From contig JAAKBF010000282.1 in the NCBI GenBank assembly GCA_012656075.1, positions 186,001 to 250,000 on the forward strand: 64,000 nt of DNA, written 5' to 3'. The notes beneath the pieces were generated by a model. It had not been told where the DNA came from. It searched no databases and saw only the letters and a program-made list of their open reading frames with translations. Numbering within the stretch: position 1 is the stretch's first letter; each line of letters opens with the position of its first letter. The position numbers were made by a program, and so were the translations under genes. The stretch is from Phytophthora hibernalis. Lineage: Eukaryota; Oomycota; Peronosporomycetes; Peronosporales; Peronosporaceae. Shown piece by piece: positions 53,322 through 63,910 of the stretch.

Positions 53322-54442
53322 CTATTGAGCAAGCTTACATTCTGGAGTAATGAGTGCTACGTCGAACAAGCGGGAGACGGTCTCCAAGTCGCCAAATACT
53401 TTTAGCAGCGGAGTCAAAAGGTCCGCTCTGGACTGCACAAGCGTCAGTCGGCTTGTTATACTGTCCCACTTGAATTGGATCGAGCCTCGCAGTACAAACC
53501 GCTTGTTGATCAACTTGGCAGAAATAGGTGACCATTGATTCTGTTCTCCATTGTCAATGAGATGGGGAAACGCAAAGTGCAGCATTTTTGCTGTGAGGAT
53601 GATTCGGACTGTGGTGAAAGCGGTTAGAGAGTCTCCGGGTCCGGTATTGAGACGCACAAGCTGAGTATCCGATTCTGGTAGGTAGAAGGCCAGGCGTCGG
53701 TAGTCCTCGATAAGACTCTCAACGCCAAACCCCGTCTCGCCAACTACATCCGGCGATGTCGTTGCATGCAGGAAATCACGTTGCACGCTAGAAACATACC
53801 ATTTCGGGCCCCCTTTCGTGCTGCTGCTGGGGCCGTTCGTTAAGATGGACCCTTTCAAGCCGTAACGGAGCAGACGAAAGTATTCTGCCACCACAGACAA
53901 GGTAGTCGTTTTTATGGGGACACCAGAAGAGATAGTCTGGCACTGACACTGAAGCGTTTGGATTTCTTCTTGTAGCTTTCCGACGTCACGCTTTAAAGCG
54001 ACCGCATGATCCTGTTTCTTTTTCCTGTATCGCTGCATGCTTCTCCGACTGCGTTGTCGGCGGCGTTCCTTCATAGCATTCCCTTCTTCGATCAGCAGTT
54101 TTGCAGCATACTGATCAGGGGCCTCCATGTTCACAGCGAACTCTGAGTTGTTGGAGACTAGGTTTAACATGGCTTTGGACTTGAAAGGGACTGCAGTCCG
54201 CATGGACTGTGTCGCGTGTTGTGCTTGAGTGCCCCGTGCGCATCCACCGCGACGCCGTCGTCTGGCTGTTGCAGATACTGTGGCCTTGAACTCGGGTATC
54301 TTGTCATTGTCGAGCTCCAGGCGTTGTCGTTCCTGGCGCGTTGGACTCCAGGTGTTGGCCAAAGGGGCGATTGCAAGACTTTTCCGATCACGCGTTCACT
54401 CAGTGTGTGGACGTTCGGCGGATAGAGGGCACTACTGTCCAT
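53322..54442 (-). CDS. bZIP transcription factor A with non-canonical basic region
   Basis: The basic region and zipper read MQRYRKKKQDHAVALKRDVG and KLQEEIQTL: Arg followed 10 residues later by Leu, with Leu/Leu/Leu/Ile heptads, exactly bZIP spacing. The position of the invariant Asn (8 residues before that Arg) is Ser. A conserved domain follows: LSVVAEYFRLLRYGLKGSIL, WYVSSVQRDFLHATTSPDVV, GFGVESLIEDYRRLAFYLPE, and a C-terminal KVFGDLETVSRLFD. The original start, by comparison with copy B, is ATG 54442 (MDSSALYPPNVHTLSERVIG), but a frameshift near 54235 separates it from the main frame; the main frame has its first ATG at 54203, upstream of the basic region, so a shortened protein of about 293 aa remains possible. 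Stop at 53322. Confidence 0.7.
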
Positions 54443-54624
54443 GTTGTTCTTGTAGCTTTCTTGTCCAGTTCCAAAGTGACAAGAAATACCAGGCAAAGAT
54501 GAAAATGTTGGCTGTTCGTAATCGTGACAGATCATAATCAAGTAATTGATAATGATGAAGCTACGTCCAGATGATCCCCGCGGCCGTGAAATGATCACGT
54601 GCCGTTATAAAACATTTGGGATTG
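54443..54624. other. Short spacer between bZIP A and MULE 2
   Basis: No gene seen. It should hold the promoter of bZIP A, but no clear oomycete initiator could be assigned. Confidence 0.3.
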
Positions 54625-54664
54625 TTTTTGGTCAAATTTGGTCAAGGTCAAAATGGGTCAACAC

Positions 54665-55388
54665 TTTTAAGCCAAGCCCATTGTCTTATTCAAAAAAGTG
54701 GACCCTAAATTTGACCCATACAAAGATCTTTAAAACGGAACTTCATATAACTGTCATATTTAATATTTTGAATACTTGATATTATATAAAATTGTAGAGG
54801 TACGTAGCAATTGTCGAAGTGGTTTTGAAGGTCTCGACCAAATGCAAATGTATATACATGTACTGTTGTGTTGGCCTACACAATTAATGTGATAGTACCT
54901 CCGCTTTCTGAAAATGTTGGCAGACTGGGTGTGGTTAGGGGTGAAGAATGAGCATAGGGCTGCCGGTTGATCGTTGCAGAAGTGCGATTTTGACTTTTAA
55001 AAATGAAGTTAGCTCGTTTTACACTTTGTAAGTATATTAATGGATTTACTGATGTTGACGCACGTAACTAGTACTCCGGGAGACAGACGCTATCGACGAG
55101 GTGCAGGAGCTGACATCTGAATCTACAAACCCTCGTTATCCGAATCAGTCTCCGAGTCAGGTTCGAGGTCAGAGGAAGTGAGGGCAGGAGCGTGATTTGG
55201 AGCGCAAGCCCGACGGTTGGAAATATCCGCTAAAAGTCTGACATTTTCACGACTTTGCTCTTCAATAACACCAATGAACTACGTGACATTTGGGTGTGCG
55301 ACGGAGAATGCCTCAATAAGCGATCTGTTGTAGCGCTCTAGGGGTTATTCGTCCGGTTCACTAAATCTTGACGAAAACCAGACACATT
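54665..55388. other. Inner non-coding part of MULE 2
   Basis: No gene; AT-rich sequence after the left TIR, then sequence that may include the broken 3' end of the transposase (zinc-binding C-terminus not recognised). Confidence 0.35.
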
Positions 55389-56695
55389 CTACCATTCAGG
55401 CTTGAATTTCTTGATCCACGTCCTTTCAAAATACTTCCAAAATCGCTTCCAGTTCTCCTTTGAATAGGAAATTCCCGCTGCCAGACAGTCGCGCTTCAAC
55501 CGAGATCGAACATCACGCTTCCCTGACCAGTGATATCGGAGCGCGGGATCACTGTCACTCTGTCGAAGCAGCCCTCCCGCATTGCTAGGAATCCTTCTTC
55601 TTTCGAAATTTGAAGTTTCAGCATTTTTCGTCGAATTGCTTGCTTGAAGTAAAAAGGCAGCCAATGATGCGGGTTTTAGGAAACTGATTCTTGATAGCCT
55701 TGATCATTGCATACTCGAAATCGCAGGCAACGTGAGCTGGCTTGAGTTTTCTGTTGGTTGCAACGAACACGAAGTGCAGCAAATGCTCGTAGACATCTGT
55801 AGTCTTGCCCGTCATTAGCACATAAAAACGGGCAAGTACAGGTCGGAAGTGTTGTCAAACATCATGATGATCACAAGCTGGTAGAACTGCTCCGGTACAC
55901 ATCTGTACGTGGCATCGAAGAAGAGAGAAAAATTTGTTGCTGCCTCATTCGATCGACAAGCTGAGGATGCGCCCACCCGATAACTCGATGCAAAACCTCG
56001 CCTTCGTAGTAGGTGCAGTGAACCTGAAAGAATTTCAGGCCTGGGTTGTTTCCGACGTCGCAAAGTGGCTCACTTTCGATACGGCCGTATATTTCACGTC
56101 CAAAATGGGTTGTTCTCGATAAAGCCGACCCAAAATCTGCTTTTTGGAAGTACTCTGAACAATCAAATCGTCATTGTTGTAGAACTTGTCGCGAATAATG
56201 CGCCAAACTTCCTGAGGTGTGAGCGTAACGTCAGCCAACCCAATTTCATCAGTCGCCAACAGCATCTGGTCTTTCCAGTTGACGACAGTTGAGCTTGAAC
56301 TTATCGGGCGCCGGACGTCAGAAGCACAATCAGGCTGATGTTCACCTGACACATTGGTTCCAGTATCCGTCACAAAAGCTTGGCCTTGCAGTCTGTCCGT
56401 CGGTAGACACTGCACCGTTAGTTCGTGGAAGAAGCCCCGGTGTAGTAATATGCGTAGGAATACCATTGATAAGTCATGGACTTGTTCCTCTGGGACGCGT
56501 TGGTTGGCAGTTCGACTTGAACGTCTGGAGGTTGAAGTTCACCTCCGCTCGAACAACGGTGATCTCCATTTTCTTCTCCTCCGGGATGCCCAACGTTTCG
56601 ACTGGCGTTGACTCGAGGATAATCGTCTCATTGGAGACATCACTCCAAACCGATCCGTCGTTGCAGAAATCGATCGGAGGAAGGTTGGTAGCCAT
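55389..56695 (-). pseudogene. MULE transposase of element 2
   Basis: Minus-strand frames in order: MATNLPPIDFCNDGSVWSDV (56695-56474), TLTPQEVWRIIRDKFYNNDD (to 56035), then the DDE region: NFSLFFDATYRCVPEQFYQL and VIIMMFDNTSDLYLPVFM (catalytic Asp in FFDATY), MTGKTTDVYEHLLHFVFVAT, AHVACDFEYAMIKAIKNQFP (second Asp, CDFE) and TRIIGCLF, followed by FWKYFERTWIKKFKPEW (to 55389). Frame changes near 56470, 56060, 55815 and 55640 show it is inactive. It belongs to the Mutator-like superfamily, a different branch from the relic at 11.2 kb. Confidence 0.75.
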
Positions 56696-57170
56696 TGTTG
56701 CTGAAGGTTGGAGGAGTAGAGGTCGTGAACTTGATGCTTGCGAGGTAAGAAGGCAATTTAAAAGTGAGTATATTTGCGTTCGAGCAAGACATGTGGGGTT
56801 CTCTCTTTCTTATAGCTAGTTACGAGCTGTCGTTACCATAACTTCGCTCGTCCTACGGTCGATACTACGCTGATCATGACATTGCTCGTAACGTCGTGTG
56901 TCATTCCTCGTCAATCGTTGAATTCCTTATAGTTTCGTGTGGCGATCCCCGAGATCGGTGATAGCAAATAGCCGCAACCGAGCAAATCTGGGGCAATTTT
57001 GCTATATTGTGACAACGGAATGGCACGCTTTCGCGCGCATTCCAAAAGGAGTTTTGACCACGTTTTAGCCAAACATATATAATTGATTTTAAAGGTTAAA
57101 CTCCTTACCCTTTTATCATGATAAAATTTGATCCTAGTCAAATTTGACCCGCCTGTTGAACCAAATAAAT
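56696..57170. other. Right inner non-coding part of MULE 2
   Basis: No gene seen. It lies upstream of the transposase and probably held its promoter; GGTCAA/TTGACC motifs continue to about 57150. Confidence 0.35.
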
Positions 57171-57458
57171 GTGTTGACCCATTTTGACCTTGACCGAATT
57201 TGACCCAAAAAATTGATATCAACATTTGTTGATGAAGGTACATGGTGAAATTGACTCCAATTTCGACTCCAAATTCGGTGTGGGAGTGCCATCACAATTC
57301 CACTCAAGTCTTCAGGCTTATCCTTCTTCATATAATGCAGGAACTCGCGGACAGCTCTCTCCGTTGTGTTTTAAAGATTGGTTTTCACCGGCCTCACATA
57401 ACCCAAGTTTCCTGAGGCAAGTGCGACTCGTAAAAATTCAAAATGGTGCACAAACTGA

Positions 57459-58647
57459 TCACGCGTTGACAGCACCTCTGATTGACTGCACCTCAACCTC
57501 CCCCCAGCTCGCAATCCCTTCCTTTAACGACCTCATCGCGCTTCTCGAGATGTCGAATTTAGGTTTGTGCATTTTCATGAACGCGACACGCTGCATCACA
57601 ACCACAAGTTCCTCTCCTTCCTCTTCGCTGTGGGCAGAATCATGTTGACTGGTATTTCCTCCGTCACATCCAGGAGCTTGCTGTTCGCTCTCGGTGGACA
57701 TTGATCGTTTGGTTTTCTTACGCTTCATTTCTGTCAGCACAGTCGTGGCACTAATATCTCGTCGCACTCGTTCTTGGGGGTTGTAAGGATAGAGATCGTC
57801 AACATCAACGCTGTCTGTGACCACCACAGCACACGGTCGACCCCCATCGTCACCGACTCGTCAAAGTACTCTGTCAGCACAACTTTGTTCACCTCCGACG
57901 TGATCCCATTACTATCTGTCGAAAGCAGTCGATAATTCCAGATCGACGTCCCATCATCCACCGTGTCGTAGTCCTCCCGAACTGTTGTATGTCCCAAGGC
58001 CTCGGAAATCGTGATCTCCATGTTCAGCATGAAGTACTTGATGGCTTCGAACACCTGCTTGATCGACTGGACTCCAGTAAAATGGAAAAACTCGAACCGC
58101 TCACAACAAAAGTTACCCTGGGCGTCTTCGTATCGATGGTCCATGAGCTGCGGCTTCATCAGATCCAGATGCTGACTGCGAGCCACCACATACTGACAGC
58201 CTCGAGTGATCATGTCACTTTTGACATTCAGTAGCACTTGGCGTCGCTCCCACCACTCTTTAGGCAGGTGAATATGTCGGCACAAGGGACTTCCAGTCTG
58301 TCTCTCCTACACAGACACCACCAGCATAGTAAAAACCACCTCATATGAGTAAAACCCATTTTCCTAAAATAAAAAAAGAGAATATAAAAATTTTATTTTA
58401 CCTGCATCCCAGCCAACAGCGACCGAGCACCAGCCACCGCCAGTTGTTGGCCGTGTATAATATCTCGGAGGGAGTTATTCGCCCCCACGACGTCCAGAAG
58501 TTGGGCTTGGACGCTGCGGGGGCGAGCCTGGAGACGCGCCAGCTTCTTCTGAAGCACCTGAAGCTGCGCCTGTGTCTTCTTCACCTCCTCCTGCCGCACC
58601 AGGTACGAAGGTTTGCGTCGCTTAGCTCCACCGCGTTTCCCCGTCAT
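57459..58647 (-). pseudogene. Divergent zipper-family gene 7 (one frameshift)
   Basis: Minus strand. Exon 1 58647-58402 (MTGKRGGAKRRKPSYLVRQE, EVKKTQAQLQVLQKKLARLQ zipper, QQLAVAGARSLLAGMQ), intron GTAAAA...GTGTAG, exon 2 from 58306 (TGSPLCRHIHLPKEWWERRQ; YEDAQGNFCCERFEFFHFTG; VQSIKQVFEAIKYFMLNMEI; ISEALGHTTVREDYDTVDDG; NYRLLSTDSNGI). Near 57850 the frame shifts by one, and the second half (VVTDSVDVDDLYPYNPQERV, RRDISATTVLTEMKRKKTKR, an acidic loop, ELVVVMQRVAFMKMHKPKFD) runs to the stop at 57459. Only one lesion is seen, so an assembly error could hide an intact gene. It is closest to gene 6 at 51.8 kb. Confidence 0.7.
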
Positions 58648-58884
58648 TTATTAGAAGAATTTAAGAAACTGACCCAATCACCCAAGATGAATAGTTGGGT
58701 TATTTACAGTGACAATGTGCTTTTTGACGTTAGGGCTCCGCGACAAATATACATGTAAATAAATGGAAGGAACTAATATCCAAGTGAAGGTTCAGCAGCA
58801 TCTGTCGTTAATAGTAACGACTCGTTACACATCGAAGCTACAGCAAAGCTATTGTACATGCACAAAGGTGCCTGCAAGTGGTCA

Positions 58885-59017
58885 CTGGGGTCATTTCAGC
58901 CACTTCGTTGTTGAGTTCTTGTACTTAGTCCTGCAGCGCTCCAATCTGTTCACTGAGTACCCCGCCTCCTCACTCCGCACTTGGTTCGTCCCCTTGTGCT
59001 TCTTCGCAGCCATTTCG
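58885..59017 (-). pseudogene. Coiled-coil exon relic B
   Basis: The minus strand starts ATG at about 59013 (MAAKKHKGTNQVRSEEAGYS) and aligns at the DNA level with relic A at 53100-53250, including the flanking GATGGTGGGTC block, but is frameshifted inside the coiled coil. The Met-Ala-Ala-Lys-Lys basic start resembles exon 1 of genes 6 and 7. Confidence 0.45.
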
Positions 59018-59140
59018 AGCAGCATTCAGGTCACCGTGAAATGTTGAAAACGATGGTGGGTCGAACTCTCTTTATCCGGTACCCTACACGTCAAATGTGA
59101 ATGAGCAGGATAACAGACTTTTCCAGAATTGTAGACTTGC

Positions 59141-60240
59141 CTACTGATCTAGTTTACACTCTGAAGTAATGAGTGCTTCGTCGAACAAGCGGGAGACGGT
59201 CTCCAAGTCGCCAAACACTTTTAGCAGCGGAGTCAAAGGTCCGCTCTGGACTGCACAAGTTCCATACGGCTTGTTACACTGTCCCACTTGAAATGGATCG
59301 AGCCTCGCAGGACAAACCGCTGACCGAGCAACTTGGCAGCAATTGGTGACCACTGATCGTTACGAACGAGATGAGGAAACGCAAACCGCAGTGTTTGTCC
59401 TGTGATGATGATTCGGACTGTGGTGAAAGCGGTTAGAGAGTCTCCGGGTCCGGTATTGAGACGCACAAGCTGAGTATCCGATTCTGGTAGGTAGAAGGCC
59501 AGGCGTCGGTAGTCCTCGATAAGACTCTCAACGCCAAACCCCGTCTCGCCAACTACATCCGGCGATGTCGTTGCATGCAGGAAATCACGTTGCACGCTAG
59601 AAACATACCATTTCGGGCCCCCTTTCGTGCTGCCATCGGGGCCGTTCGTTATCGTGGACCCTTTCAAGCCGTAGCGGAACAGACGAAAGTATTCTGCCAC
59701 CACCGACAAGGCAGTCGTTCCTGTGGGGACACCAGAAGAGAGCGTCTGGTGCTGGAGCTGAAGCGTTTGTGTTTCTTTTCGTAGCTTTCCGACGTCACGC
59801 ATTAAAGCGACCGCATGATCCTGTTTCTTTTTCCTGTATCGATGCATGCTCATCCGATGTCGTCGGAGCTCCGCCTCAGCATTCTCCTCTGCGATCAATA
59901 ATTTGGCACCATGCTGGTCAGGGACGTCCATGTTCACAGCGAGCTCTGAGTGGAGGTTGTTGGGGACTGGTTTCAACATGACCTTGTGCTTGAAAGGGGC
60001 TACAACCCGCATGGACTGTGTTTGTGGTCGTGCTTGGTAGGTCCCATGTGCGTGCATCGCGACGCCATCATATGGCTGCTGGAAATACTGTGGTCTTGAT
60101 CTCGTGTAAGTACTACAGGCGTTGTCGTCTCCGGCACGTTGGACCCCAGCTTTTGGCCACAGGGGCGATGGAATCACTTTTCCGATCACATCGTCACTCA
60201 GCGTGTGGACGTTCGGCGGGTGGAGGGAGCTGCTGTGCAT
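59141..60240 (-). CDS. bZIP transcription factor B, C-terminally truncated paralogue of A
   Basis: ATG 60240 (MHSSSLHPPNVHTLSDDVIG) opens a 335-aa frame to 59233. Basic region MHRYRKKKQDHAVALMRDVG with Leu heptads continuing in KLRKETQTLQLQHQTL; the invariant bZIP Asn position is His (Ser in paralogue A). The downstream conserved domain is as in A and is identical to it over about 75 residues. Relative to A, one A is missing in the run at about 59236 (TCAAAGG against TCAAAAGG), causing a stop after VQSRADL; the lost tail (LLKVFGDLETVSRLFDEALI) is still readable to 59141. The zipper and most of the domain remain, so a shortened protein may still be made. Likely a nuclear DNA-binding regulator. 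Confidence 0.75.
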
Positions 60241-60900
60241 TTTGGTCTAGTTGGAGGCGAACTTTCCTGACTCATGGAATAGTCCATCCGTTGGAGGTTG
60301 TGAATTGAGTCGCAATCTGAACAAGCGAGATACATGGTACCGTACATGTAACGAAATACGTGATGATCGTGCCTTCTGTTCTAACGTTACCAAGTACTTC
60401 GAAGTACTTGGTTGCCCCGGTTTGAACGTTCTATTAACGAAATTCTTTGTTAAGGGATACAGCAGCATTTTTCACTTCTTCAATGGCGCTGGGCGAAGAA
60501 ATATATTCATCGATTGTACATGAAGAAGATGATGAAGCTGGGGTAGACGAAGAATTTGGAGAAGAGTATGAGTCCCGGTCGGCAATAGATGCAGTAGTAC
60601 AAAGAAGGCACATCCGGCGAGGTTACAAACTTTGAATTTGTTTCTCGTGCATCGGGTATATTGGCGTATTTCAGGTCGCCGGTCGCAAATACAAGGGTTT
60701 TTGAACATGCAGTATTATTAAAGTACATTGTAGGGCTTCGCATAGGCTGAGATAGCTTTTCACGCCTGCCCCAGCTAAGATGTCAAACAACAGTACAGCA
60801 GGTCGACAAACTGATGCTTAGTTAACAGTAAAACTTTTACGAACCATTTAAATCTCGATATAATTAATTACCCTGCGTAAACTCCGTGCTCTTTCTCTTC
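60241..60900. other. Intergenic region with one short ORF
   Basis: A 50-aa acidic ORF at 60483-60635 (MALGEEIYSSIVHEEDDEAG, then EEFGEEYESRS and a basic end RRHIRRGYKL) may be the start of a lost DNA-transposon or host gene; there is no further support. No other feature seen. Confidence 0.35.
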
Positions 60901-61377
60901 TTTAGACCCCGCATGAACTGCCGAACAAACCCATCCTTAGCTGGATTACCCACACCATACTTGTTGCCTGGGTCGTCTTAGACTACCATCTGCCACAATA
61001 CCCGGCGCTTGTGACGACACCATTGGACGCGCAAGGCGGGTATGGAGGGATAGCAATGATCAAGCAGCCGTCCGGGGTGCCCACAGGGCATCAGCGGCGG
61101 CGACCGCAAGTGCGGCTAGATCCTCGGGACGTTACGCTACGGCAGTACGGAGCAACAGGGTATCGCCATCACTTGCAAATGCGCAACCAACTCCAACCAC
61201 CATCGCCGGGAACTGGAGGCCACGCGAGCGGCACGTACTCCTTACCACACTAGCTAAGGACTGGCATGAATCGTTGGAGACGACCGACGCGGCGGAACAA
61301 GCGGACCACCGCCGAGTAGCATTGCTGCCATCGACGGTCCACGAGGACAGCCCCGAACGGAGCTGAAAATTCAGGCT

Positions 61378-62300
61378 TTGCTGGCGTATTTGAGCGGCTC
61401 TTTGGAACAACCCCACGCCCCCAATTTCCTGAATGCAACCATGCCGCTGTTGCAACGAGCCATGATCGAACAATACCATGAAGCTCACTGCGAAGTGACG
61501 CTAACGGCCGATGTATCGCCACGTGCCAGACTTCGTCGCAGCATGACGCACAATACGATTTTCACGCACTTGTTTGAGGCTAACGCAGACTCACCTAAGG
61601 GGCGACAGATGGTTGGTCGCTTCATGGATGACATCAAGTTGCTATATTTCGATCGCGTACACACGCTAAAGTTTGTGTTTAACTCACGACGCATCGCCGA
61701 CTTCTACTAAGGGCTGGCATTCAGGTTGAAGGGTACCTGCAATGAGCTCGAAGATACGGAAGCTAGGCACCAAGCTGGGACCTTCCAGGTGGCTAGACTT
61801 CGTCGCCAATACGCGGTCCGGGTGTATGGTGCGGGCAGCCTCGGGCTGGTGCTCTACTCGCCGCACTGGAGCATCTCCCGGGCGTCAGGGTGGTGGATGC
61901 AAAACGGCACCGGCCGGAGGTGGCGGATATCGCGGACACTAGATACTTGCTCCTCCGTTTCAATTCAGAATAATGTCCGGAGAACCTCCGTGGGGTCACA
62001 AGAATTGACTTTCACGGCCAGGTGGTCATCAGCTTGTCCACGAGTTGGTTTTATAAGGCGAAGGCAGCGCAGTTGAACAAACTGCACCGCAAGTACCTAC
62101 GAACATTTGCTGGCAGCATACCATCATACAACGCTGAGGAGGCGGTCTAGTACCGCCATTCGGATAACGAAAGTCTGGCACAATTCATGCAAACTCTACA
62201 ACGGTAGTTGATAAAGCACCAACACTCGTCAAACACCAACTCGGCAGGTCACCTAGAGGCAGATTTGGTGGCACAGGACCCGCGGCACTGACAAAGGGTT
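61378..62300 (+). pseudogene. Gag-like ORF1 relic
   Basis: The open frame 61378-61710 reads TIFTHLFEANADSPKGRQMV and GRFMDDIKLLYFDRVHTLKF, VFNSRRIADFY, then a TAA; the same frame continues with LKGTCNELEDTEARHQAG and RRQYAVRVYGAGSLGLVLYS before drifting. Further on, LNKLHRKYLRTFAGSIPSYN and SLAQFMQTLQR remain in shifted frames; a Cys/His knuckle expected between these parts is not readable. I recognise the pattern as one repeated in oomycete retroelement first ORFs from general memory, without a database check. Confidence 0.5.
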
Positions 62301-63238
62301 CCGAGGTCAAGCGGGAGGGGCGATGAGAGAAGAGGCCGCAGGGCTACCGGAGTCTCCAGTACGGACGACGACGGATACACGGTGGTTACTCGCAAGGCCT
62401 CTCAGAAGAGGGACGGGAAACAGATCACACAGATCAAAGACAACTCGGCTGCAAGATCTGACATCTTAACTGCGGTGTCACCCGCTACCGGCACCGCCCA
62501 AGGACGCAGCACCCAGCAAGAAGCAGGCCACCAATGGTCATGGTTCCTGACAGGACCAGCGTCACACCAAGACCGGTAATCGGCCGGAGACAGGGGTCAT
62601 CCTCGAAAAAGGCAGAGCCACCGCGCCGTCTTTTACACAATTCAAACGGGCCAGAGAGCTATGCCGTTTCGAGATGCTGGCGGACGACGATGACGATGAC
62701 AGCGAGGTGGACAGCGAAGAGGAGAAAGCGGAGGCGCCATATGCGTATGAGCCTCACCACCCCTCTCTGCCTCTGGAGTCTTGGGACATCAACAACGTGA
62801 GGATGCAGGACAGAACAGCTCATCAGCAACAAGGGCAGAACTCCTTACAGAGTCCAAGATGACACCTCCAGTATGGTGCCATTGACTTCCGGGGAGGATG
62901 AGGAACCTGCACCAGCTACTACGCGAGCGCAACAACTTACCGGACCTGCGCCGAAAGGGGACGCTGAGATAGAGAGCGACGACGGCTCTTCGGTGTCGGG
63001 ACACGTAGGTTCGTCCGCACCTTCTTGAACCCAGTCACGTGCCCTCACACCAGGGTCCGATTTCCCGTTCTCGATGGACTCAGCGGTGGGCGGCGAGGAT
63101 TGCAACAGGCTGAGTCAGGTGAGGCTACGGACGGGAGGCCGATACAGGTTTAATTGGGAACGAGTTCTTCGACGGGGTTGAACAATCGCAGCCTTCTCTG
63201 TCGCTGAGTCAAGACGGTTACATCATTGAAAAGACGAC

Positions 63239-63910
63239 ATGGCCCCGGGAATGCCGCAGCATATGCCGGTCTTTCTGCTGGACCTTGACTTCGGTACCAG
63301 TCAACGGTCAATGCGCCTACGCTGCGCTGTACGCGTCCACAACAGCGACTGTAGAGACAACTCTCAGCTTCAGCCCAGCGGTGGTAAGAGGTGCCAATGT
63401 CATCAAACGCAGCGTGTACACGCTAATGATGACAAATTTGGCGCACGATGTAGAGCGCAACGTGGTGGATCCAAGTAGAGATCTACAGCGCTTATACACC
63501 TCGCCACCCACCCCGACGAACATTGCGGTAGCCATCGCAGAGTTTTTACGCATTATCCTCAAGAGCGGGAACGGTCCGTCAATACCAACATTCCGTCAGC
63601 ATTCTGGGCAGGGCCGGAAGTGCTGCAAGCAAGGCGCAGTACCTCCGCGAGCCGCTGTTCGCGCTGGATGTGGATCCGAACAATAAGACGCACGTTCAAC
63701 GGTACTATTACAAGGATTACATCCTGCCGAATGGAGATGTCCATGAAACGGGGTGCGGTGGAGCCATGGATGCTGGGAGCGCAAAGGCAATGAATGCTTT
63801 CGGGCTTTGCCAGACTACATGTATTACCAGTCTTCCTGATACTCAAACGTCACGAGGCCCATTTTAATGGGGTTCACCATGGAGGGTTGTCTACCAAATG
63901 GCAAAGGGAG
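63239..63910 (+). pseudogene. OTU-like cysteine protease domain of the retroelement
   Basis: In the plus frame: VPVNGQCAYAALYAST with the nucleophilic Cys at codon 63312-63314 (OTU consensus DGxCxxxA, here NGQC), then VIKRSVYTLMMTNLAHDVER. After a shift near 63560 comes LDVDPNNKTHVQRYYYKDYI and LPNGDVHETGCGG, and after another near 63815, VFLILKRHEAHFNGVHH with the likely catalytic His at codon 63860-63862 (HF followed by small residues, as in OTU proteins). OTU proteases normally cleave ubiquitin or polyproteins. Its place just after gag suggests polyprotein processing or host ubiquitin removal (inference). Two frameshifts break it here. Confidence 0.55.

Larger units (their letters stand above)
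54625..57211 (-). mobile_element. MULE-type DNA transposon 2 with matching TIRs
   Basis: The ends carry inverted repeats: TTTTTGGTCAAATTTGGTCAAGGTCAAAATGGGTCAACAC at 54625-54664 against 57171-57211 (one indel and one mismatch over 40 bp). Further inside, both ends have additional TTGACC/GGTCAA motifs. Between them is a broken MULE transposase on the minus strand. No 9-bp target duplication could be matched. The element separates bZIP gene A from its former neighbours (gene 7 and bZIP B). Confidence 0.75.
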
